Shown: in pieces, positions 51,192 through 60,571 of the stretch
Numbering within the stretch: the stretch's first letter is position 1
Layout of the letters: the number at the start of each line of letters is the position of its first letter
Origin: Flavobacterium sp.
Lineage (GTDB): Bacteria; Bacteroidota; Bacteroidia; Flavobacteriales; Flavobacteriaceae
Direction: 5' to 3'
Assembly (NCBI RefSeq): GCF_027490375.1
Contig: NZ_JAIXYH010000060.1
Location: 39,671-103,670 of the forward strand
Length of the DNA stretch: 64,000 nt
Made by a program: the position numbers and the translations under genes
The notes under the pieces: model-generated
Seen by the model: the letters and a program-made list of their open reading frames with translations, nothing else
The model's database searches: none
Told to the model about the DNA's origin: nothing

Positions 51192-54038
51192 TTACTCCAT
51201 ATACGCTTCGATCGGCGCGCACGAACAAACTAAATTTCTGTCGCCATAAGCATCATCCACGCGTCGAACCGATGGCCAAAACTTGTTTTCAACCACGTAA
51301 GGCAAAGGGAATGCAGCCGTTTCTCGACTATACGGAAACGACCACGTATCGTTGGTAAGCATCGGCAAGGTATGCGGTGCGTTTTTCAACGGATTGTTTG
51401 GTTCTTCTGCACTCGAAGCAGCAATTTCCGCACGAATCGCAATCATGGCATCGCAAAAACGATCCAATTCAGCTTGATCTTCACTTTCCGTAGGTTCGAT
51501 CATCAAAGTTCCAGCAACAGGGAATGACACCGTTGGTGCATGGAAACCATAGTCCATTAATCGTTTTGCAATGTCAGTAACTTCAATTCCGTTTGCTTTA
51601 AAGGCACGGCAGTCTAAAATCATTTCGTGAGCTGCACGTCCGCGTTCACCGGTGTACAAAATCGGATAGTGCGCTTCCAAACGAGCCTTCATGTAATTCG
51701 CATTCAAGATGGCAATTTTCGTCGCTTCGGTAAGTCCTTCCGAACCTAGCATACAAATGTATCCGTAAGAAATCAAACATACCAAAGCCGATCCCCAAGG
51801 AGCTGCACTAATGGCAGTAATTGCCTGAGAACCGCCGGTTTCAATAACCGGATTGCTCGGTAAAAACGGAACTAGATGCGCAGCTACGCAAATTGGCCCA
51901 ACGCCCGGTCCGCCACCACCGTGCGGAATCGCAAAGGTTTTATGTAAATTCAGGTGACAAACGTCGGCACCAATAGTAGCCGGATTCGTTAATCCAACTT
52001 GTGCATTCATGTTGGCGCCATCCATATAAACCTGTCCGCCGTTCTCGTGAATAATTCCGGTAATTTCGCGAATTGCACTTTCGTAAACGCCGTGTGTCGA
52101 CGGGTAAGTAACCATCAAACAGCTCAACTCATCTTTATACTGCGTTGCTTTTTCGCGCAAATCGGCTACATCGATGTTTCCGTTGTCCATCGTTTTAGTA
52201 ACCACAATTTTCATTCCAGCCATCGCCGCCGAAGCAGGGTTGGTTCCGTGTGCCGAAGCGGGAATCAAACATACATTTCTGTGGAAATCGCCTCGCGAGT
52301 GGTGATAAGCACGAATGACCATCAAACCGGCATATTCGCCTTGCGCACCTGAGTTGGGTTGCAAAGTAGTTCCTGCAAATCCGGTCACTACATTCAATTG
52401 CTCTTCCAAACGCTTGAGCATAGTCTGATATCCTTGCGCTTGTTCTACCGGAGCAAACGGGTGAATGTTGTTCCATTTCGCCATCGAAAGCGGCAACATT
52501 TCTGCAGCAGCATTCAATTTCATGGTACATGAACCCAAGGAAATCATCGAATGATTCAAAGCCAAATCTTTGCGCTCTAATTTTTTGATGTAACGCATTA
52601 AGGCACTTTCCGAATGGTAGCTGTTAAATACGTCGTAGGTCAAAAATTTCGATGTTCGTGCCAGCGACTGTGGTAGTGCGCTTTCAGAATCTAACGACGA
52701 AACTTCAAAAGCTTCTTTGCCAACTGCTTCTGCGAAGATGGAAATAATTTTATTGATCGATTTTATGGAAGTCGTTTCGTTTACCGAAATACCAATCGTT
52801 TGCGCATCGATGTACAAGAAATTACATTTCTTCGACTCGGCTATCGGGCGAACAACGTCTGCAGCGGCTTTTACAACAATGGTGTCGAAATACGCATCAT
52901 TTGTTTGGTAAACGCCCAGTTTATTCAAGGCATTTACGATGGTTACGGCCGATTGATGTACGCGATTAGCAATAAAAGCCAATCCTTTCGGTCCGTGATA
53001 AACCGCATACATACCCGCCATTACAGCCAACAATACCTGAGCTGTACAAATGTTACTGGTGGCTTTGTCGCGTTTAATGTGTTGCTCGCGGGTTTGCAAA
53101 GCCATACGTAAGGCGCGGTTGCCGTTGGTGTCTTGGGTTACTCCAATAATTCTGCCCGGCATGCTGCGCTTGTACTCTTCTTTAGTGGCAAAGTACGCTG
53201 CGTGCGGACCTCCATAGCCCAACGGAATTCCGAAACGTTGCGTAGTTCCAAAAACAACATCAGCACCCCATTCTCCCGGAGGTGTAAGCACCACTAACGA
53301 TAAAATATCAGCCGCAACTGCTACTTTGATGTCTTTCTCTTTGGCTTTATTACAAAAATCGGCGTAATCGAAAATTTGTCCGTGTTTACCCGGATACTGT
53401 AAAATGGCAGCGTAAAATTCGTCTGAAAAATCAAAAGTTTCGTGATTTCCAACCACAATTTCAACACCAATAGGCGTGGCACGTGTTTGTAAAACCGATA
53501 AAGTTTGCGGCAAAATCTCTTCGCTCACAAACAATTTACACACGTTATTTTTCTTCTGCTCGCGACTCCGAACATCGAACAACAACGCCATCGCTTCTGC
53601 ACCAGCAGTTGCTTCATCTAGCAACGATGCGTTGGCAATTTCCATACCTGATAATTCTATGGCAACCGTTTGAAAATTCAAAATCGCTTCCAATCGGCCT
53701 TGTGCAATTTCTGCCTGATAAGGCGTGTAAGCCGTGTACCAGCCCGGATTTTCAAAAATGTTACGCTGAATTACCGCCGGAACAACGCACTGATGATATC
53801 CCAAACCAAGGTACGATTCGAAAATTTTATTCTGTTTTCCCAGTTCGGTTATGTGATCTAAATACTCAAATTCGCTCATCGCTGGCGGCAAATTCAAGGG
53901 TGTTTTTAGTAGAATATCACTTGGCACGGTTTCGTAAATCAATTGATCTACACTTTCAACACCAATTGTTTCCAACATTTGCGAAACCTCTTCCTCACGA
54001 GGTCCGATATGACGTAAAGCAAATTGAGAAGTATTCAT
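51192..54038 (-). CDS. gcvP: Glycine dehydrogenase (decarboxylating), P protein
   Basis: P protein of the glycine cleavage system: decarboxylates glycine and moves the methylamine to the H protein. The 948-residue chain is the undivided form, with two homologous halves. Pyridoxal phosphate is bound at K700 in HLNLHKTFAIPHGGGGPGVGPI. The N-terminus RHIGPREEEVSQML and the glycine-rich GYGGPHAAYFA are conserved. gcvT and gcvH are not in the window. Confidence 0.97.
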   Translation of the reverse strand: MNTSQFALRHIGPREEEVSQMLETIGVESVDQLIYETVPSDILLKTPLNLPPAMSEFEYLDHITELGKQNKIFESYLGLGYHQCVVPAVIQRNIFENPGWYTAYTPYQAEIAQGRLEAILNFQTVAIELSGMEIANASLLDEATAGAEAMALLFDVRSREQKKNNVCKLFVSEEILPQTLSVLQTRATPIGVEIVVGNHETFDFSDEFYAAILQYPGKHGQIFDYADFCNKAKEKDIKVAVAADILSLVVLTPPGEWGADVVFGTTQRFGIPLGYGGPHAAYFATKEEYKRSMPGRIIGVTQDTNGNRALRMALQTREQHIKRDKATSNICTAQVLLAVMAGMYAVYHGPKGLAFIANRVHQSAVTIVNALNKLGVYQTNDAYFDTIVVKAAADVVRPIAESKKCNFLYIDAQTIGISVNETTSIKSINKIISIFAEAVGKEAFEVSSLDSESALPQSLARTSKFLTYDVFNSYHSESALMRYIKKLERKDLALNHSMISLGSCTMKLNAAAEMLPLSMAKWNNIHPFAPVEQAQGYQTMLKRLEEQLNVVTGFAGTTLQPNSGAQGEYAGLMVIRAYHHSRGDFHRNVCLIPASAHGTNPASAAMAGMKIVVTKTMDNGNIDVADLREKATQYKDELSCLMVTYPSTHGVYESAIREITGIIHENGGQVYMDGANMNAQVGLTNPATIGADVCHLNLHKTFAIPHGGGGPGVGPICVAAHLVPFLPSNPVIETGGSQAITAISAAPWGSALVCLISYGYICMLGSEGLTEATKIAILNANYMKARLEAHYPILYTGERGRAAHEMILDCRAFKANGIEVTDIAKRLMDYGFHAPTVSFPVAGTLMIEPTESEDQAELDRFCDAMIAIRAEIAASSAEEPNNPLKNAPHTLPMLTNDTWSFPYSRETAAFPLPYVVENKFWPSVRRVDDAYGDRNLVCSCAPIEAYME

Positions 54039-54060
54039 TTAGGGATTCATTTTATAGCTG

Positions 54061-54068
54061 CAAAAATA
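54061..54068 (-). promoter_or_regulatory. gcvP promoter, -7 element
   Basis: The complement reads TATTTTTG followed by C, an exact TAnnTTTGC match, 22 bases before the ATG at 54038. No clear -33 element is seen. No glycine riboswitch-like structure is visible in this short leader. Confidence 0.45.
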
Positions 54069-54172
54069 CTATTTTACACCTGAATTTATTGCGCATTCTA
54101 ACATGCTATTAAGTATTGTTATCAACTAATTTGATAATTTATAAACAGCTTGAAGCGCAGGCCAGCAACCGC

Positions 54173-54901
54173 ATGCAAAAATCGATCTGTTCACAACTCA
54201 TCAGCTTAAACAGCCTTACTGCGCTGGCTTTTGCCGCCAATTTTCTTATCACACAAATACATTTTCAGTTAAGTTCGCAAATTCTTGCGCTTAGTTGTCT
54301 CACTATCTGTGTGATACCCGCTTATCAGTTCATTAAAACGCAAACGGTAAACGTGCTAATAGCCGCTGTTTCGGGAATGACTATTTGCCTTTTCTTGTGC
54401 ACTGCAGCAAACGTTTCTTCAACTATTGCACTCTTTATGGCAATCGTGTTTTCGGTAACGTACAACTGGAACCCAAATTTCGGATGGCGAAATAATCCGT
54501 TTTCAAAAGTGGGGATTGTAGCGCTGGTCTGGACGCTCACAACTGTACTTATTCCACTTTTATTGGCGAACACAACCGTCGATTTACCGTATCTTTTTTT
54601 GCGTTTCAGCTTGTTTTGCCTGCAAATTTTATTGTTCGAAATAGCCGATTTGCCCACCGATATCCGCAATACGCGCAGTATTCCGCAACTGTTCGCACCT
54701 CGATTTTTAAAATTAATCCTTGCTGTTTGCTCGCCAATACTAGCATTCCTGCTCGAAGATGGTTTACTCGCCATCCTGTTAACGGCGTATCTGTTTTTCG
54801 TTATTATTCAAACAAAGCCCGGAAATCGCCGCTTTGCCGATGTTTTCGTCGAAGCCGTTCCGCTGTTTTATCTAATCTTAAAATGGATTGCGTTATTTTA
54901 A
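54173..54901 (+). CDS. UbiA-like prenyltransferase-fold membrane protein, probably degenerate
   Basis: A hydrophobic protein of 242 residues from the ATG at 54173 (an in-frame TTG at 54116 would add 19). About seven to eight membrane helices. The segment FEIADLPTDIRNTRSIPQLF with D-x3-D resembles the second Asp-rich motif of UbiA-type prenyltransferases, and NNPFSKVGIVALVWT resembles their conserved mid-region. The first motif (NDxxxD) is missing, so a catalytic role is doubtful. Function unknown. It is divergent from gcvP, with about 135 bases between them. Confidence 0.65.
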   Translation: MQKSICSQLISLNSLTALAFAANFLITQIHFQLSSQILALSCLTICVIPAYQFIKTQTVNVLIAAVSGMTICLFLCTAANVSSTIALFMAIVFSVTYNWNPNFGWRNNPFSKVGIVALVWTLTTVLIPLLLANTTVDLPYLFLRFSLFCLQILLFEIADLPTDIRNTRSIPQLFAPRFLKLILAVCSPILAFLLEDGLLAILLTAYLFFVIIQTKPGNRRFADVFVEAVPLFYLILKWIALF

Positions 54902-54902
54902 T

Positions 54903-55035
54903 TTGGGCGTGCCGGCGCAAACGATCGTTCTTTGAATAAAAGTCTTTTGGCGCCGTCGGGCTATACACTACAAGTTTGTTTGCGGCTTAAACGCCACCGC
55001 AAACAAAGCTTTTCGTTTCTATCCCTCACGCGGGC
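54903..55035 (-). repeat. Long dispersed repeat, family A copy 4, inverted
   Basis: In the opposite orientation to copies 1-3. It starts TTTGGGCGTGCCGGCGC, has GGCGCCGTCGGGCT in the middle and ends ATCCCTCACGCGGG, matching the complements of the ends and centre of copies 1 and 2. Its last ten bases overlap the 3' end of the CDF transporter gene, so that protein's last residues may come from the repeat. Confidence 0.7.
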
Positions 55036-55904
55036 AACGTTACCGAATCCGGTTCGATATGAACGAGCACTTCTGCAATCTCCGGAATCTCTCGCAGCAA
55101 ATGATCTTCCAAATCATGTCCAATTTTATGACTTTCAATTACGGTGAGTTCTCCCTTAACCATCGCATGTAAATCGATGTAATATCGGGCGCCGCTCTTG
55201 CGAATGTGCAGCTTTTCTGTTGCTATAATTCCTGCAACCTTTACCGATTCAATGCGAATGCGTTCCGATAAGTCTTCGTGTATTTGCTCGTCCATCATTT
55301 CGCCCAACGCAGGTCGAAATATGTGCCAAGCGTTGTAAAAAATAACAAAAGAGGCGAGAAGTGCTGCCCAATCATCGGCCGACTCGTAGCCTTTTCCAAA
55401 AAAAAGCGCAATCGAAATGCCAATAAATGCCGCAACCGAAGTTAACGCATCGCTTCGATGATGCCAGGCTTCTGCCTTGAGCGCTGTATTATTCGATTTC
55501 TTGGCCCGATTCATCACAATTCGAAACAAAATTTCTTTCCAAATAATCAAAACTCCCAAGACAAGTAGCGTAAATGGTGCCGGTGTTTTGTGCGGCGTAA
55601 TTATGTGTACGATACTTTTATAAACAATCAGCGATGCCGAACAAATTAAAAAAGCAACGACAATAAATGTAACCAGCGGCTCTAACCGACCGTGCCCGTA
55701 CGGATGATTTTTGTCGGCAGGCTTGTGGCTGTAAATAAATCCGAAATACAAGACAAACGACGCAAAAAAGTCGGCCGCCGATTCGGTTGCATCAGCCAAA
55801 AGTGCGTAACTATCGCCGTAAACGCCTGCTAAAAATTTAATTACTGCCAACACGCCGTTCGACAATAACGAAATCAAAACAACGCGAATTACAGCTTTAC
55901 TCAT
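55026..55904 (-). CDS. Cation diffusion facilitator (CDF) family transporter
   Basis: A 292-residue inner-membrane metal exporter, most likely for zinc or similar divalent ions in exchange for protons. Six hydrophobic helices; metal-site residues are seen in LLADATESAADF (helix 2, D-x3-E in place of the more usual D-x3-D) and AWHHRSDALTS (helix 5, H-x3-D). HPYGHGRLEP is the family loop. A C-terminal cytoplasmic dimerisation domain from about 210 (IATEKLHIRKSGARYYIDLHAMV). The M3 peptidase gene ends 7 bases upstream, so both may share a transcript. Confidence 0.93.
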   Translation of the reverse strand: MSKAVIRVVLISLLSNGVLAVIKFLAGVYGDSYALLADATESAADFFASFVLYFGFIYSHKPADKNHPYGHGRLEPLVTFIVVAFLICSASLIVYKSIVHIITPHKTPAPFTLLVLGVLIIWKEILFRIVMNRAKKSNNTALKAEAWHHRSDALTSVAAFIGISIALFFGKGYESADDWAALLASFVIFYNAWHIFRPALGEMMDEQIHEDLSERIRIESVKVAGIIATEKLHIRKSGARYYIDLHAMVKGELTVIESHKIGHDLEDHLLREIPEIAEVLVHIEPDSVTLPA

Positions 55905-55911
55905 TGTAAGG

Positions 55912-57936
55912 TTAGTTTAAAAGACCGGCACGTTCTAACAGCGCTTCAACGCGAGGTTCTCTTCCAGCGAAAGCTTTGTACAGCTCCATCGGATGCACGG
56001 TGCCGCCTTTAGATAATATTTCGTTTTTAAAGCGCTCGCCAATTGTGCGATTTAAAATGCCGTGTTCTTTAAAAATACCAAAGGCGTCCGCATCTAAAAC
56101 TTCGGCCCACTTGTAGCTGTAATAACCCGACGAATAGCCGCCGTTAAAAATATGACTGAACGAAACACTCATACAATTTTCGGCCACATCGGGGTAAAGC
56201 GCCGTTTTTTCAAAGACTGCGGCTTCAAAGGGTTTCACGGCATCAACAGTTCCGCGGCTGTCGTGGTGGTACGCCATATCCAAAAATCCGAAACTCAACT
56301 GTCTAACGGTTGCCATACCTTCTTGAAAATTGGCCGCTGCTTTAATGCTCCTGATGAAATGTTCTGGGATAACTTCGCCCGTTTGCCAGTGCTTGGCAAA
56401 AGTTTGTAGCGCTTCGGTTTCGTAACACCAGTTTTCAAAAATCTGACTCGGCAATTCCACAAAATCCCAATACACGGATGTTCCGGAAAGCGACGGGTAA
56501 ACGGTGTCGGCTAACATACCGTGAAGCGCATGTCCGAATTCGTGAAATAAGGTAGTGGTTTCGTTGAACGTGAGCAAAGCCGGCGTATCGGCAGTTCCTT
56601 CGCTAAAATTGCAAACAATCGAAATATGTGGTCGGCTGTTTTCGTTGTTGGTTTTCCATTGCGACTTAAAAGAAGTCATCCATGCGCCCTGACGTTTTCC
56701 AGCTCGTGGATGAAAATCGGTGTACAAGAGCGCACAAAATTCGCCACTCTCATAAAACACTTCGTACACTTTTACATCCGGATGGTATTTTTCAATCGTA
56801 TCGTTTTCTTTAAAAGTAATTCCATACAATTTTTCCGAAATCGAAAAGGCACCTTCCAGAACTTGATTCAGCGGAAAATAGGGTTTTAAAGCCTCATCGT
56901 CGATCGCAAAAAGACGTTGCTTGAGCTTTTCGCTGTAAAAAGTTCCGTCCCATTTTTGAAGCTGCAACAACGAGTCAGATTCTTGCGCAAAATTCTGTAA
57001 ATCAATAAATTCCCGACGTGCTTTTTCCATGGCTTTGTCGTAAATCGTATTCAGAAACTGCTTTACTTGGTCGGGATTTTGAGCCATGCGTTCTTCTAAT
57101 ACAAAGGCCGCATGCGATTCGTATCCGAGTAAGCGTGCTCGCTCGTGACGTAAAGCGACAATTTGCTGCACGTTTTTTTCATTGTTGAATTCGTTTTGTT
57201 GGAAGGCTTTTTTCCCGGCTGCAATAGCGATTTCTTGTCGCAATTCTCGATCTTCCACGTAAGTGACAAAAGGTAGATAACTCGGAAAATCGAGTGTAAA
57301 AACGTAGCCATCTATTCCTTTTTGTTGCGCCAAGTTTTGTGCTTGCTGTAGTGCCAGTTCTGGCAGTCCGCGCAAGCGTTCTTTATCGGTAACCACTAAT
57401 TGGTACGCATTGTTTTCAGCTAAGATGTTCTCGCCAAATTTGAGTTTTAAGGCCGACAATTGCTCATCGATTTCGCGTAAGCGCTCTTTTTCGCTGTCGG
57501 AAAGTAAAGCACCGTTTCGCACAAAGCTCTTATAGCGTTTTTCCAAAAGCATTTGTTCCTCAGAGGTAAGAGAATTTGCAGCCGTATTTTCAAAGACGTA
57601 TTTAACCTTTTCGAAAAGTACCGGATTCAAAGCCACGTCATTTCCAAACTTTGCAAGCTTGGGCGACACTTTTTGTGCTGTTTTTTGAATCGTTTCTGAG
57701 GTTTCGGCACTGTTGAGGTTAAAAAAGCACGCACTCAAACGCTCGAGTGCTTGTCCGCTGAATTCTAGAGCACGAATCACGTTCTCAAAATTTGTAATTT
57801 CCGGATTGTCTATAACACGTTGTATATCAGTCCATGCCGCGTCAATACAGCTGTCAAAGTACGATTCAAACAAGTTGTGATCGATTTTTGAAAATGGAAT
57901 GGACTCGTGTGGTGTATCGAATGAATGTAAAAACAT
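55912..57936 (-). CDS. M3 family metallopeptidase (oligopeptidase A/Dcp type)
   Basis: A 674-residue cytoplasmic zinc peptidase that trims peptides. The active site HEFGH is at H465-E466-F467-G468-H469 (TLFHEFGHALHGML), with the third ligand glutamate in VELPSQIFENW. The N-terminus NPLLxxF-type motif is replaced by SFDTPHESIPFSKI. The start at 57936 is chosen because the longer frame from 57990 would begin in the promoter. It is controlled by a promoter containing a palindrome (see 57960-57990). Confidence 0.93.
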   Translation of the reverse strand: MFLHSFDTPHESIPFSKIDHNLFESYFDSCIDAAWTDIQRVIDNPEITNFENVIRALEFSGQALERLSACFFNLNSAETSETIQKTAQKVSPKLAKFGNDVALNPVLFEKVKYVFENTAANSLTSEEQMLLEKRYKSFVRNGALLSDSEKERLREIDEQLSALKLKFGENILAENNAYQLVVTDKERLRGLPELALQQAQNLAQQKGIDGYVFTLDFPSYLPFVTYVEDRELRQEIAIAAGKKAFQQNEFNNEKNVQQIVALRHERARLLGYESHAAFVLEERMAQNPDQVKQFLNTIYDKAMEKARREFIDLQNFAQESDSLLQLQKWDGTFYSEKLKQRLFAIDDEALKPYFPLNQVLEGAFSISEKLYGITFKENDTIEKYHPDVKVYEVFYESGEFCALLYTDFHPRAGKRQGAWMTSFKSQWKTNNENSRPHISIVCNFSEGTADTPALLTFNETTTLFHEFGHALHGMLADTVYPSLSGTSVYWDFVELPSQIFENWCYETEALQTFAKHWQTGEVIPEHFIRSIKAAANFQEGMATVRQLSFGFLDMAYHHDSRGTVDAVKPFEAAVFEKTALYPDVAENCMSVSFSHIFNGGYSSGYYSYKWAEVLDADAFGIFKEHGILNRTIGERFKNEILSKGGTVHPMELYKAFAGREPRVEALLERAGLLN

Positions 57937-57959
57937 AGATATTTTGTAGTATTTTAACG

Positions 57960-57990
57960 ACAAAATACACAACTGTGTATTTTTGTTCAA
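57960..57990 (-). promoter_or_regulatory. M3 peptidase promoter with embedded palindrome
   Basis: On the minus strand TTG (complement of 57988-57990) and TATTTTGT (complement of 57960-57967) are 20 bases apart. Between and across them lies a perfect palindrome with 9-base arms AAAATACAC and GTGTATTTT and a 4-base centre (57962-57983). A dimeric repressor bound here would block the promoter and also the upstream side of the small-RNA promoter at 58001. Confidence 0.55.
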
Positions 57991-58000
57991 GTTTTAATTT

Positions 58001-58120
58001 TATATTTGTGACAGATTTTAATTTTTTTCACAACAAGTTTTGTTCTTGCTTTGTGGCCCCAAACCAAAGTAAGAACGCAAGTTTTAAGGACTGTCAGCAA
58101 TGATGGTCCTTATTTTTTTA
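58001..58120 (+). ncRNA. Probable small RNA, two hairpins and terminator
   Basis: TATATTTG at 58001-58008 is a full -7 match; a weaker TTTTG is at 57981-57985. A 12-base hairpin GTTCTTGCTTTG / CAAAGTAAGAAC (58042-58053 and 58065-58076; one G-U) has a loop with GGCCCC. An intrinsic terminator follows: AAGGACTGTC / GATGGTCCTT (58086-58095 and 58102-58111) then seven T. No plus-strand gene lies upstream, so these elements need a separate short transcript of roughly 105 nt. Its 3' end is antisense to the last codons of purE. It may base-pair with targets through the pyrimidine or GCCCC loop; no family was recognised. Confidence 0.55.
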
Positions 58121-58595
58121 GAGCTTGCGAAGCTTTTTCAACTTCTTCGCGCAAACTCACTTTGTATTCTATTACTTTTCTTTGAATGTTTTCATTAGCC
58201 GAGCCAATAATTTGTGCTGCGAGTATACCTGCATTTTTTCCGCCGTTAAGTGCTACCGTTGCAACAGGAACACCTCCGGGCATTTGTAGAATAGACAATA
58301 CGGAGTCCCAACCGTCGATCGAATTTGAAGATTTAACCGGAACACCAATTACAGGAAGCGGACTCATAGCAGCGATCATTCCTGGCAAATGTGCTGCACC
58401 GCCTGCACCAGCAATGATTACTTTGACACCGCGTTTGTGCGCATTTGTGCTAAAATCAAACAGTTTTTCGGGCGTTCGATGCGCTGAAACAATATCGATT
58501 TCATACGTAACGCCAAACTGGTCCAAGATATCTGCGGCAGCTTGCATTACGGGTAAATCACTCTTACTTCCCATTACAATCGCTACGTCTGTCAT
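58110..58595 (-). CDS. purE: N5-carboxyaminoimidazole ribonucleotide mutase PurE
   Basis: Converts N5-CAIR to CAIR in purine synthesis. The 161 residues contain MGSKSD (8-13), SAHRTP (37-42, catalytic H39) and [11 protein letters not shown]. It is the class I form that works with PurK, encoded two genes upstream in the same operon. Start and upstream stop overlap as ATGA. Its stop codon lies within the stem of the antisense terminator at 58086-58119. Confidence 0.96.
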   Translation of the reverse strand: MTDVAIVMGSKSDLPVMQAAADILDQFGVTYEIDIVSAHRTPEKLFDFSTNAHKRGVKVIIAGAGGAAHLPGMIAAMSPLPVIGVPVKSSNSIDGWDSVLSILQMPGGVPVATVALNGGKNAGILAAQIIGSANENIQRKVIEYKVSLREEVEKASQALKK

Positions 58596-59401
58596 AGTTC
58601 TTTTTTTAAATTCTTAGTAATAAGTTTGGTAATGTTTTGAAGTTCTTTTCCGCCAATAAAAGCATCGAAATCGCTAAAAAAAACGACCTCACCTTGCTTG
58701 TCGATTAGAATATTCGTCGGAAAGAACGTGACACCGAGCTGATCGATGATTGCTTGGCTGTCGGTAATGTGCGTAAAGTTAAAAGGAACTTTCTTTAAAA
58801 AATTCTGAATTCTCGCCGCTTCGTTGTAAGTAACTGCAAAAAACAAAACGTCTTTGCCTTCAAACTTCTCTTGCATTTTATGTAAATCCGGAATTTCTTT
58901 AATGCACGAACCGCATTTTGTAAACCAGAAATTCATCAAAATGATCTTTCCTTTTAAGTCGGCAATTTTATATGTATTGCCGGTAATGTCGGAGAAAACG
59001 AGCTCAGAAAGATTTTCACCGATAAGTTTATTCTTGTTCTTTTTGGCTTGTTTTATCTTATCCTGAAATTCATCATTGACTCTTTCTTGGTCTTTGGCAG
59101 TGTATTTTGCGAGTTGAATGTAGACTAACGTTTTCTCTTTGTTGGTAAAGAATCGCTGCACGAATTTTTCGTTTTCAGGTAAAGTCTTAACAGAATCCAA
59201 GAATTTTTGGTCGTAGGTTTCTCCATTTTCGAGTACGTATCGTTTCTCAATAGTCGGGTTGTCCTCGAGCAAATCCAGAAATTTAAAATTGTTGAGTTGA
59301 ATAAAACCCGACATGTCGGCTTTTTCGGATTGTGCAACGCATAAAATCGGAACTACGGTAAAAAGCAGTAGCAGACGAATATTCCAAGTAGCGGTTTTCA
59401 T
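58592..59401 (-). CDS. TlpA-type thioredoxin-like protein between purK and purE
   Basis: A 269-residue exported protein. Signal peptide ([15 protein letters not shown]), an uncharacterised N-terminal region (25-130) with a Lys/Asn-rich coiled stretch, then a TlpA/AhpC-type thioredoxin domain (130-269) with C163-G-S-C166 in [10 protein letters not shown] and the cis-Pro region FFPTNILI. It probably acts on protein thiols in the periplasm. It is translationally coupled on both sides: TAATG with purK and ATGA with purE, an unexpected partner for purine genes. Confidence 0.85.
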   Translation of the reverse strand: MKTATWNIRLLLLFTVVPILCVAQSEKADMSGFIQLNNFKFLDLLEDNPTIEKRYVLENGETYDQKFLDSVKTLPENEKFVQRFFTNKEKTLVYIQLAKYTAKDQERVNDEFQDKIKQAKKNKNKLIGENLSELVFSDITGNTYKIADLKGKIILMNFWFTKCGSCIKEIPDLHKMQEKFEGKDVLFFAVTYNEAARIQNFLKKVPFNFTHITDSQAIIDQLGVTFFPTNILIDKQGEVVFFSDFDAFIGGKELQNITKLITKNLKKEL

Positions 59402-60555
59402 TAGGTACTTTTTACTAAGATTGCTGATTTTACCATTGCCGCATTTTCGCGTGCTTTTTCAATATCTTGATGCACAATCGTCACGTGTCCCATTTTTCGG
59501 AACGGTCTTGTTTCACGTTTGCCATATATATGTGGCGTTACGCCAGGAATTTTTAGAATGTCTTCGATGTTTTCGTATTCCACCTGACCATGAAATCCGG
59601 CGGCTCCAACAAGATTGACCATCACGGCTGCCATTTTGCTTGACGTGTCGCCCAAGGGTAAATTGAGAACGGCACGCAAATGATTTTCGAACTGCGAGCA
59701 AACAGAGGCTTCTATGGAATAATGTCCAGAATTATGTGGTCTAGGTGCCACCTCGTTAACTAGTACTTCGCCGGTTTTTGTAAGAAATAGTTCAACGGCC
59801 AGCAAACCAACAATTTTAAAACTATCTGCCACACGCAGCGCCAATTCTCGCGCATGCTGAGCAATTTGGTCGTTTATGCGAGCCGGACACAACACAAATT
59901 CAACTTGATTAGCCGTTGGATGAAACTCCATTTCTACCACTGGATAAGTTACAGCTTCTCCCTTAGCGTTTCGGGCAACAATGACCGCTATTTCATTCTG
60001 AAAATCAACTAAGGCTTCTGCCAGACAAGCACCTTCTTTGAGTGTATCTAAATCTTTTATTTCGCGAACCACTTGAACACCAAATCCGTCGTATCCTGCT
60101 TCGGCACTCTTCCATACAAATGGCAAACGCAACGTTCCCGAAACCACATCGAGCATTAAATCCTTGAGCGACTCGTAATTGGTAAACGGCGAAGTAGGAA
60201 TGTTGTTAGCAGCATAATGTGCTTTTTGCAGACATTTATTTTGAATGATTTTTAAGGCTGCCGATGGCGGGTATACTTTTTTTCCTTCTGCTTCAAGCGC
60301 AGCCAAAGCCTCTGTATTTACGGCCTCAATTTCGACGGTAATCACATCGGCTTTCCTTCCAAAGTCGACAACAGTTTGAAAATCCATTAAGTTTCCAACC
60401 GAAAAAGAGTTGGTTGCTAGTCGCCCGGGCGCTGAGGCGTCGGGATCGAGAACGGCTGTTTTAATATCGAATTTGCGGGTTTCGGTCAGTAGCATTTTAC
60501 CTAATTGTCCGCCACCGAGTATTCCAAGAGTGAAATCAGAAGAGAAAAAAGACAT
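59401..60555 (-). CDS. purK: N5-carboxyaminoimidazole ribonucleotide synthase PurK
   Basis: ATP-grasp enzyme making N5-CAIR from AIR, bicarbonate and ATP. The 384 residues start with LGILGGGQLGKMLL (9-22) and contain the conserved ITVEIEAVNTEAL, KSAEAGYDGFGV, and VNEVAPRPHNSGH motifs. The first gene of the purK-tlpA-purE operon, with its stop overlapping the next start as TAATG. A promoter -7 element TATCTTTG is at 60572-60579 on the minus strand. Confidence 0.96.
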   Translation of the reverse strand: MSFFSSDFTLGILGGGQLGKMLLTETRKFDIKTAVLDPDASAPGRLATNSFSVGNLMDFQTVVDFGRKADVITVEIEAVNTEALAALEAEGKKVYPPSAALKIIQNKCLQKAHYAANNIPTSPFTNYESLKDLMLDVVSGTLRLPFVWKSAEAGYDGFGVQVVREIKDLDTLKEGACLAEALVDFQNEIAVIVARNAKGEAVTYPVVEMEFHPTANQVEFVLCPARINDQIAQHARELALRVADSFKIVGLLAVELFLTKTGEVLVNEVAPRPHNSGHYSIEASVCSQFENHLRAVLNLPLGDTSSKMAAVMVNLVGAAGFHGQVEYENIEDILKIPGVTPHIYGKRETRPFRKMGHVTIVHQDIEKARENAAMVKSAILVKST

Positions 60556-60571
60556 CAGTTGTTTGTTTGTA

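Noticed and set aside
53483..54112. 209-codon plus-strand open frame opposite gcvP
   Set aside because: It is fully antisense to the well-supported gcvP gene, and its product looks like a shadow translation with no domain.
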